Below, one piece after another: positions 8,329 through 13,446 of a stretch of 20,878 nt of DNA. Within the stretch, counting starts at the first letter, position 1, and each line of letters begins with the position of its first letter. The translations under genes and the position numbers were made by a program. Origin of the DNA: JBMNSK01 sp050945155 (GTDB lineage Bacteria > Actinomycetota > Coriobacteriia > Coriobacteriales > Eggerthellaceae); assembly GCA_050945155.1 (NCBI GenBank), contig JBMNSK010000023.1:1-20878 (forward strand), read 5' to 3'. The notes under the pieces were generated by a model. That model worked only from the letters and a program-made list of their open reading frames with translations. It did not search any database and was not told where the DNA came from.

Positions 8329-8862
8329 ATGAAAGAAATGCCACATTTTCGCAAAGCCAACCTCGCTGATTATGACCGTGTTATGGCTCTGTTCGACAAT
8401 GTTACCGATGCCATGCAGGGCCAGAAATTTAGCCCCCGATGGAAAAAAGGGGTCTATCCTGAGCCGGACGTTGTGCGCGACCAGATAGCAAAAGGTAACT
8501 TATACGTCGGTGTTCTCGATAATCTTTTCGTCTCCACCTTTACTTTGAACCACGAGCCAACAGATGGCTATGACCAAGTAGCTTGGCCTACGGAAGCCTC
8601 TCCCGATAAGGTTGCTATTATCCACCTTGTTGCTGTTCGCGGTGAGTGCCAGCACCGAGGCTATGCGCTCCAAGCCGTACAAGAAGCTCTACACATTGCG
8701 CGTGATGCGGGTAATCAGGTTATGCGTCTTGACGTTTGCGAATACAACGCACCTATCACTAAGCTCTACGAGCTTGCGGGTTTTTACTACGTCGACACCA
8801 TCCCTCTCTTCTACACCGCAACCGGAACCTGCGGCTACCTCATGTACGAGTGCAAGCTCTAG
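8329..8862 (+). CDS. GNAT family N-acetyltransferase
   Basis: This 177-residue protein is a single-domain acetyl-CoA-dependent acetyltransferase. The conserved strand IIHLVAVRG (97-105) leads into the acetyl-CoA loop QHRGYA (108-113). The following LDVCEYNAPITKLYELAGFYYV has the Asn140, Tyr147 and GF pattern of GNAT motif B. Start choice is uncertain: ATG 8329 and ATG 8338 are both in frame and neither has a strong ribosome site. It is unrelated in detail to the GNAT at 194-679. It precedes a membrane protein gene on the same strand by 154 bp; whether they are co-transcribed is unclear because a stable hairpin lies between. Substrate unknown. Confidence 0.85.
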   Translation: MKEMPHFRKANLADYDRVMALFDNVTDAMQGQKFSPRWKKGVYPEPDVVRDQIAKGNLYVGVLDNLFVSTFTLNHEPTDGYDQVAWPTEASPDKVAIIHLVAVRGECQHRGYALQAVQEALHIARDAGNQVMRLDVCEYNAPITKLYELAGFYYVDTIPLFYTATGTCGYLMYECKL

Positions 8863-8904
8863 AGCGCTTAATAGTTCTTATTTTGTGAGCAGTTATCAGA
8901 TTTC

Positions 8905-8929
8905 CCAAGACCGCTCGAAAAGGTCTTGG
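8905..8929 (+). other. Intergenic hairpin between the GNAT and membrane-protein genes
   Basis: CCAAGACC (8905-8912) and GGTCTTGG (8922-8929) form a perfect 8-bp stem with a 9-nt loop. No T-run follows on either strand, so it is not a standard terminator. A second weaker repeat, AGGTGA with TCACCT, lies nearer the next gene, in the stretch 8967-8993. These could shape the leader of the membrane-protein gene. Confidence 0.45.
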
Positions 8930-9016
8930 CGCTTCGTTATGATTGACTCTTTGATGAAACATCTAGGTGAAGCCGTACCGTATCACCTGAAAAAATATGA
9001 AGGGAGCCCGTCCTCT

Positions 9017-9643
9017 ATGGCCAACAAGACCAAGAAAGACACTCAGAAACCACGCTACTATTCAAACCGCGAACAGAGAAAGAGCGACGAGCTTATTACC
9101 AAGCGCGAATTCCTCGAGCGCAGGAAACGTAACCGCAAACGCCGCGGTATCGTCATGCTTGTTCTTTTGATTGTTCTTACCATCGTCGGAGCTGTTTGGT
9201 TCCAGACCACCCAGCACCACGACCGCGTAGCAGTGAATTTCAATCTGGATGTCCCCTCATACAACGCCACCACTGATACAGAAATTCCCTTCCATATTGA
9301 AGGCACCAACGTAATTGGCGACAATGTAGCGCAAAACTTCTACCTCACCACTGATGAGACTGAAGTGAAGCTTCTCGAAGGCGAATACACCATCACTGCT
9401 ATTGGCTCACCAATTACTCAGTCGGGTACCCTGTATACGTACCCCACAAAGCAGTACAAAATTTCTATTAATGACAAAGGCGAAATCAGCGGCGATGAGC
9501 TTTCCTTTACCTACACACCTATTGACGCGAAGAAGGTAAGCGACGAGCAAATTCAGGCAGCCTACCAGTGGCTCATCGACAGCGGCTTAGATGAAGAAAA
9601 GGCGCAAGAATACCGACAGGCGGCTATTAACGCGCGTAAATAA
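9017..9643 (+). CDS. Hypothetical single-pass membrane protein with extracytoplasmic beta-rich domain
   Basis: I do not recognise this 208-residue protein. Its first 43 residues are strongly basic and cytosolic (run RRKRNRKRR at about 35-43). One membrane helix follows (44-62, GIVMLVLLIVLTIVGAVWF), then about 145 residues outside. The outer part has alternating short strands, including LLEGEYTITAIGSPIT (119-134), resembling an immunoglobulin- or transthyretin-like fold, and ends in a helical tail (172-206). There is no cleavage signal, lipobox or sorting motif. The ATG at 9017 has AGGGAG at good spacing; in-frame ATGs at 8939 and 8954 lack a ribosome site. It is convergent with the TrpF-like gene, 18 bp apart. 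A cell-envelope role is only a guess. Confidence 0.75.
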   Translation: MANKTKKDTQKPRYYSNREQRKSDELITKREFLERRKRNRKRRGIVMLVLLIVLTIVGAVWFQTTQHHDRVAVNFNLDVPSYNATTDTEIPFHIEGTNVIGDNVAQNFYLTTDETEVKLLEGEYTITAIGSPITQSGTLYTYPTKQYKISINDKGEISGDELSFTYTPIDAKKVSDEQIQAAYQWLIDSGLDEEKAQEYRQAAINARK

Positions 9644-9661
9644 GTCTTTTACCTTAGTCGA

Positions 9662-10366
9662 TTATCGAGCCATCTTAAGCGGAGGCTGGTCTTGTAAGTC
9701 ACGCACCGCTTCTACCGCAACTGGTATCGGTGTGATGTCTAAGACCTGATCGCCGGCAACATAGCCGCTCATATCGAAACCAGCAGGGTGAACTTCCTCA
9801 TATACTTTGCGAACGTTTGAAGGATTGACGCCCCCTGCCAAAATATAAGGACGTGTCATCTTCTTGAGCAGTTCAGTTTCAATCATGCGTTTGCCATGCT
9901 CAGTCGGTCGTGTATCCAAGAGCACAAGGTCCGCAGACGAAGCGCAAGCCGCCTCAATATCAGACTCGCCTTCGACATGAAATGCCTTGATGATAGGAAT
10001 ATTCGTTAAATGACGCAGTGACGCAATATAAGCCTCATCTTCATTGCCATAGAGTTGAATAGCGTCAATAGTATGCTGTTGAGCAATCCGAGCAACTGCA
10101 GACAGCTTCGCATCTCCAAACACTCCAACAATCATCACGTCTGAGTTCAAAGCTTCAGACAGATGCATCATCTGCATATTTGATAATTTTTGTGGGTGTT
10201 GCGCGACATTGATAATGAATCCGCAAAAATCAGGGTGATATTTATTAACCGCTCTAATGTCGTCGTCGGTAAACATGCCGCACACCTTGATGAGCGGGCG
10301 GTCTTCATTTAACAATTCGCGCAAACGATGTTTTGTTTTCCCAATTCCTCTGCGCAATATACTCAC
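9662..10366 (-). CDS. trpF: Phosphoribosylanthranilate isomerase-like (TrpF family) protein, divergent
   Basis: The (beta/alpha)8-barrel TrpF fold is clear over 234 residues. LIKVCGM carries the expected general base Cys (C29), VGVFGD and IQLYGNED follow, LVLLDT carries the general acid Asp (D151), and ILAGGVNPSNV gives the late barrel strand. TrpF performs the Amadori rearrangement of phosphoribosylanthranilate in tryptophan synthesis. Several usual parts are altered. The GGTG/FDW stretch after LLDT is replaced by RPTEHGKRMIE, the SSGVE phosphate loop reads MSGYVAGD, and the segment after GFI lacks the usual S-x-R. No other trp gene is nearby. The GTG start at 10366 is uncertain; TTG at 10357 has AGGTGA 5 nt upstream. 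It may be a genuine but divergent TrpF or a relative with another sugar-phosphate substrate. Confidence 0.75.
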   Translation of the reverse strand: MSILRRGIGKTKHRLRELLNEDRPLIKVCGMFTDDDIRAVNKYHPDFCGFIINVAQHPQKLSNMQMMHLSEALNSDVMIVGVFGDAKLSAVARIAQQHTIDAIQLYGNEDEAYIASLRHLTNIPIIKAFHVEGESDIEAACASSADLVLLDTRPTEHGKRMIETELLKKMTRPYILAGGVNPSNVRKVYEEVHPAGFDMSGYVAGDQVLDITPIPVAVEAVRDLQDQPPLKMAR

Positions 10367-10397
10367 CTCATGAACTGAGATTCTTGCAGGTCATACT

Positions 10398-10427
10398 TAC
10401 AATTGTAGCTAGTGAAATATTTCAGCA
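10398..10427. promoter_or_regulatory. Two palindromes upstream of the TrpF-like gene, one Rex-like
   Basis: TACAATTGTA (10398-10407) and TGAAATATTTCA (10413-10424) are perfect palindromes 5 bp apart, 32-61 bp before the TrpF-like start. Extended to 18 bp (10410-10427), the second matches the TTGTGAA-N4-TTCACAA site of the NADH sensor Rex at 15 positions when the centre is read as ATAT. This could be an operator; AT-rich palindromes also arise by chance. Confidence 0.35.
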
Positions 10428-10476
10428 TAGGCAAGAAATCTACAGTCTTTCATCCACAAATAAAAGGTTTGACATA

Positions 10477-10923
10477 TCAGTTGAGGTTATTAAAGCAGGC
10501 AACGAGGTCATAGCCTGCCGCAGCTCCGAGCACTTCCAAAAATTCACGGAAATGCTCCGGGTAGGGGTAGATACCGTAATGACTCTCTAGAGACCCGTCC
10601 TCATAGGTAAGGTCAAGACCCCAAGGCTGAGTATCCTCTTGTATATTTTCGGGATCGCCGTAGTCGCTCTCCCAATCGAAAACGCCAAGTAATCTTAAGT
10701 CCCCCAAGAGCTTGTCGCCTTCTTGAGCACTAAGCGATTTTTCCTTAATACGCTCTATATGACGGTTCTTACCGTCAGGAAGAGTTTCCTCTTCGAAGAA
10801 ACTCGTAGAGAGAGAATAGTCACCGCCCTCATTACAAACGAGCGTTACATTCACATCCGTGAAGAAGCTCATCATCACCCCGGTGCCAAACTCTAATCTC
10901 ATAAGCTTCTTTAGTTTTGCCAT
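10477..10923 (-). CDS. Hypothetical cytosolic protein
   Basis: This 148-residue protein is unrecognised. It begins with a basic stretch (MAKLKKLMRLEFG) and is acidic afterwards. The C-terminal half has the pattern WGLDLTYEDGSLESHYG followed by YPEHFREFLEVLG, resembling families where a strand, a turn with EDG and an aromatic-Pro segment precede a final helix. I cannot name that family with confidence. No signal peptide or membrane segment is seen. The ATG at 10923 is preceded by GGAAGGGG, a better site than the upstream in-frame start at 10959. It follows the lipoprotein gene on the same strand by 62 bp, across a possible weak terminator. Confidence 0.65.
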   Translation of the reverse strand: MAKLKKLMRLEFGTGVMMSFFTDVNVTLVCNEGGDYSLSTSFFEEETLPDGKNRHIERIKEKSLSAQEGDKLLGDLRLLGVFDWESDYGDPENIQEDTQPWGLDLTYEDGSLESHYGIYPYPEHFREFLEVLGAAAGYDLVACFNNLN

Positions 10924-10948
10924 ACGCCCCTTCCTAAACCTTGACAAA

Positions 10949-10975
10949 TAAAAACCCAAGCTCCTCTGGTTTTTA
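10949..10975 (-). terminator. Weak terminator-like hairpin after the lipoprotein gene
   Basis: On the minus strand TAAAAACC (10975-10968) pairs with GGTTTTTA (10956-10949) across an 11-nt loop, and the second arm itself supplies the T-run. It lies 11 nt past the lipoprotein stop. The stem has only two G-C pairs, so termination is likely to be partial at best. Confidence 0.4.
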
Positions 10976-10985
10976 CCTGTCTTCT

Positions 10986-11462
10986 CTATGCAACTTTATA
11001 CTGAGCAAGTTTGTAGACAGAGACCGCATCTCCGTCCTCTAAAACGAGCTCTATCTTATGATCGCCCTTATCAAGGGCGCTTCCGCTCAAACTGATAGTG
11101 TCTTGCGTCATCTCGCCGCCAACTTCTATTTCACCAGCTGAATAGCCGTCAATATAGAGGTGACAGGTGTTTGAATCCATGCCTTCAGTAACCACTTCAA
11201 CATCAAGGCTGTCACCTTGTGGGGCAAGTGTCGGAACATGTCCTTCCTCGCTCGTTCCATCGTCGGTGAGGATGTACATGACGCCGAGACCGGTATCCTC
11301 ATAGGAACTTCCGTCAAAAGTTTCCGTTGCACTTGACGTGGCGTCTGTTGACTCATCTTGGGATTCAGACTGGTTCGAACAACCAGCTAAAAGGCACACG
11401 AAAAGAAGAGCGCAAACCAATGCCAAAAACAAACGATTAAAACGTTGCAGAGAATGCATCAT
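10986..11462 (-). CDS. Small secreted lipoprotein of unknown function
   Basis: The 158-residue precursor has a classic lipoprotein signal: basic start (HSLQRFNR), hydrophobic core (about 11-25) and lipobox LLAGC with Cys28 as the lipidated residue. A Ser/Thr/Asp/Glu-rich linker (about 29-50) would hold the domain off the membrane. The rest (about 55-158) is beta-rich, with HLYIDGYSAGEI and KGDHKIELVLEDGDAVSVYKL, suggesting a small immunoglobulin-like or accessory binding domain. ATG 11462 and ATG 11459 are adjacent; either could be used. It follows the fumarase genes on the same strand by 76 bp, with its own -10 box in the gap. Confidence 0.8.
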   Translation of the reverse strand: MMHSLQRFNRLFLALVCALLFVCLLAGCSNQSESQDESTDATSSATETFDGSSYEDTGLGVMYILTDDGTSEEGHVPTLAPQGDSLDVEVVTEGMDSNTCHLYIDGYSAGEIEVGGEMTQDTISLSGSALDKGDHKIELVLEDGDAVSVYKLAQYKVA

Positions 11463-11496
11463 ACATACCAGCTCTTCTCTTCCTACTTAGCTATCT

Positions 11497-11502
11497 ATTA
11501 TA
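11497..11502 (-). promoter_or_regulatory. Candidate -10 box for the lipoprotein gene
   Basis: A perfect TATAAT on the minus strand lies 35 nt before the lipoprotein ATG, in the gap after the fumarase genes. The best sequence at -35 spacing is GGGGTT or GGGTTT, a poor match, so the call rests on the -10 alone. Confidence 0.3.
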
Positions 11503-11538
11503 GAGTAAAAACGCCCGAAAACCCCGAAGCAGCACAAA

Positions 11539-12111
11539 CTAGGACAAAGTTTCAATGGTCTTTCTGTACTTCTCCGGACCAAGTTCATAGAGATCTTGTC
11601 CCTTTGAATCGACTGCCACGATGCACGGATAATCTTCGACAACCATGCGTCTTATTGCCTCAGGGCCTAAATCGTCATAGGCCACTACTGAAACGTCTTT
11701 TATGCGCGAGGCAATAAGAGCTGCGGCGCCGCCGACTGCAGCAAAATACACAGCTTGAGCGTCAACTATTGCCTGAATAACCTCTTTACTACGAGGGCCT
11801 TTTCCAATCATTCCTGCGAGCCCAAGTTCAAGCATGCGCGGAGTAAACGTATCCATACGCCCGGAAGTCGTCGGTCCACAAGAACCGATGATGCGCCCCG
11901 GAGGTGCCGGAGTCGGACCAGCGTAATAGACAATTTGATTGCGCCAGTCTACAGGCAGGTCTTCTCCTCTATCAAGAGCTTCAACCATACGCTTATGGGC
12001 AGCATCGCGTGCGGTATATATTGTTCCGGTGATAAGAACCTTATCGCCACAGTGCAAGTCTGCGATGGTTTCGCGGTTAAGCGGTGTTTGTATCTTTTTT
12101 ACATTACTCAT
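11539..12111 (-). CDS. Class I fumarate hydratase, beta subunit (Fe-S hydro-lyase C-terminal domain)
   Basis: This 190-residue subunit corresponds to the C-terminal, substrate-binding domain of class I fumarase or L-tartrate dehydratase. It begins IQTPLNRETIADLHCGDKVLITGTIYTARDAAHKRM, as in the family, and contains GPTTSGRMD (about 79-87) and GKGP. With the alpha subunit it interconverts fumarate and malate. Its ATG lies 9 bp after the alpha stop, and the AAGGAG ribosome site overlaps that stop region, so translation is coupled. L-tartrate dehydratase is an alternative assignment by family, but no tartrate genes are nearby. Confidence 0.92.
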   Translation of the reverse strand: MSNVKKIQTPLNRETIADLHCGDKVLITGTIYTARDAAHKRMVEALDRGEDLPVDWRNQIVYYAGPTPAPPGRIIGSCGPTTSGRMDTFTPRMLELGLAGMIGKGPRSKEVIQAIVDAQAVYFAAVGGAAALIASRIKDVSVVAYDDLGPEAIRRMVVEDYPCIVAVDSKGQDLYELGPEKYRKTIETLS

Positions 12112-12120
12112 AAGCGCTCC

Positions 12121-12966
12121 TTAAAGCTGCGCTTCTGCATGACGGGCTGCATAGCAATTCAGCGTGACCGCCACAGGCAACATCGCGATATGAGTAGGAT
12201 ATGTTTCGATCTGCACTGCAAGTGCTGTGTTTAGACCACCGAAACCCTGAGGACCAATGCCGGTCTTATTAATTGCATGTAAAAGTTCCTCTTCGAGTTG
12301 CGCATAAGCTGGGTCAGCATGGTGAGACCCCGCTCGTCTGCGTAGGGCCTCTTTAGATAACTGAACTGCTTTGTCCGCATTCCCTCCAATGCCCACGCCG
12401 ACAATCGTGGGAGGACAAGGATTGCCTCCTGCGGAAGCGACGGTGTGAATGATAAAGTCCTTCACTCCATCAATACCCTGAGCCGGCTTGAGCATGGCAA
12501 GCTTGGTCATATTCTCTGATCCGGCACCCTTCGGCATGACGGTGATGTGCAACCCATCACCCGGTACCATACGAAGATAGATAATCCCCGGACTGTTGTC
12601 TTTGGTGTTTTCTCGCCGAAACAGTGGGTCAGAGACGATGCTTTTTCTCAGATAACCTTCGGTATAGCCCTGAGCAATTCCTTGGTTAACTGCTTGCTCT
12701 AGGTCTCCGCCCGTAATATGTACCTCTTGCCCGAGTTCAAGAAAAACCAAAACGATGCCGGTGTCCTGACAAAGTGGCATCTTGTCTCGGTGAGCAATCT
12801 CGAGATTCTCACAGACCTCATCAAGCGCATAACGTCCAAATTCAGAAACCTCAGTTTGCTGAGCTTTATGAATGAGATTCGTAACTTCAGAAGGTAACGT
12901 GGACGCTGCCTCTTTGCAGAGACGCGCAACCGTTTGAGTAATATCTTGAACCGGAACTTCTCTCAT
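12121..12966 (-). CDS. Class I fumarate hydratase, alpha subunit ([4Fe-4S] domain)
   Basis: This 281-residue subunit holds the oxygen-sensitive [4Fe-4S] cluster of two-subunit class I fumarase. The three expected cluster ligands are visible: C66 in PLCQDTG, C184 in GGNPCPPTIVGVGIGG and C271 in TLNCYAARHAEA. The stretch PKGAGSENMTKLAML (145-159) is also typical. I chose the ATG at 12966 because the family begins near this point; a TTG 18 bases further upstream is in frame but adds nothing recognisable. The gene is divergent from nrdD across a 480-bp region. The enzyme fits an anaerobe running malate to fumarate towards fumarate reduction; tartrate dehydratase remains possible. Confidence 0.92.
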   Translation of the reverse strand: MREVPVQDITQTVARLCKEAASTLPSEVTNLIHKAQQTEVSEFGRYALDEVCENLEIAHRDKMPLCQDTGIVLVFLELGQEVHITGGDLEQAVNQGIAQGYTEGYLRKSIVSDPLFRRENTKDNSPGIIYLRMVPGDGLHITVMPKGAGSENMTKLAMLKPAQGIDGVKDFIIHTVASAGGNPCPPTIVGVGIGGNADKAVQLSKEALRRRAGSHHADPAYAQLEEELLHAINKTGIGPQGFGGLNTALAVQIETYPTHIAMLPVAVTLNCYAARHAEAQL

Positions 12967-12980
12967 ATAGGCATTGTACC

Positions 12981-13029
12981 CCAAGGACCAAAGCGCACTG
13001 TCCGCAGACAGCCTGAGATTGAACCTTGG
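12981..13029 (-). other. Structured leader just before the fumarase start
   Basis: CCAAGG (12981-12986) and CCTTGG (13024-13029) can pair to close a structure that contains an inner hairpin: CTGTC (12998-13002), 4-nt loop, GACAG (13007-13011). It ends 15 nt before the fumarase ATG, so folding could influence ribosome access. It matches no riboswitch class I know. Confidence 0.35.
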
Positions 13030-13055
13030 CAGATAAACCTCAAAGAAAAGGCCAC

Positions 13056-13097
13056 GAGAACCAAACCCCCATTTCCCCCCATTTCTATTTGGTTCTC
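13056..13097. repeat. 10-bp inverted repeat enclosing a tandem C-rich 10-mer
   Basis: GAGAACCAAA (13056-13065) and TTTGGTTCTC (13088-13097) are perfect inverted repeats 22 bp apart. The spacer consists of CCCCCATTTC twice in tandem (13066-13075, 13076-13085) plus two bases. It lies in the fumarase-nrdD divergent region, roughly 90 bp before the fumarase start. No T-run follows, so it is more likely an operator or leader structure than a terminator. Confidence 0.6.
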
Positions 13098-13237
13098 TCA
13101 GAATAAATATGACAGTTTCAACCTATACTTTTTTCGCCTCCATGTTCGATAATTGGTATTAAATTCATATCATTTTCACAATTCAAAAATTGATAAAAAA
13201 TTAACGAAATCTGAGACTTCCCATACCACCTGGCTAA

Positions 13238-13285
13238 ACACAATCAATAGGAGTTAGTTTTCCACTTAACCACAATATCTTGTGG
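13238..13285. promoter_or_regulatory. NrdR box pair upstream of nrdD
   Basis: CCACAATATCTTGTGG (13270-13285) is a near-palindromic match to the NrdR box ACACWATATATWGTGT. A weaker copy, ACACAATCAATAGGAG (13238-13253), matches about 11 of 16 positions. The two are exactly 32 bp apart, about three helical turns, the usual spacing of paired NrdR boxes. NrdR represses ribonucleotide reductase genes when dATP is high. A possible promoter, TTGTTT (13296-13301), 16 bp, TATTTT (13318-13323), follows directly. The rest of 12985-13237 is AT-rich apart from the repeats listed and shows no gene. Confidence 0.75.
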
Positions 13286-13340
13286 ATAATTTCTCTTGTT
13301 TTCAATGACAAAAGCGGTATTTTTATGACTGTAGAAAGGT

Positions 13341-13365
13341 GCAAGGACCTCCGAAGTGTCCTTGC
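13341..13365 (+). other. Leader hairpin of nrdD
   Basis: GCAAGGAC (13341-13348) and GTCCTTGC (13358-13365) form a perfect 8-bp stem with a 9-nt loop, with GTA/TAC able to extend it across a bulge. It lies about 80 nt before the nrdD ATG inside the likely 5' leader. No T-run follows, so it is not a terminator. Confidence 0.45.
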
Positions 13366-13446
13366 TACAAGCCTAAATACAGGAAAAACGAAGCTTAATG
13401 GAACCGACGGTGTTTTAACACCCAGAACACAGATAAGAGGCTCAAG

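Noticed and set aside
8612..9016. Open frame running from inside the second GNAT gene into the membrane-protein gene
   Set aside because: It is read in another frame over the GNAT gene and has no ribosome site; the ATG at 9017 has AGGGAG and begins a sensible protein.
11505..11540. Terminator after the fumarase genes (GC-rich stretch followed by TTTTT on the minus strand)
   Set aside because: The T-run is there but I could not find complementary arms for a stem.
12934..13152. Small plus-strand ORF in the fumarase-nrdD region
   Set aside because: Low-complexity translation, overlaps the fumarase start, and has no ribosome site or homology that I can see.
13185..13205. FNR-like TTGAT...ATTAA site upstream of nrdD
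   Set aside because: The spacer is wrong and the second half-site is imperfect within a very AT-rich stretch.
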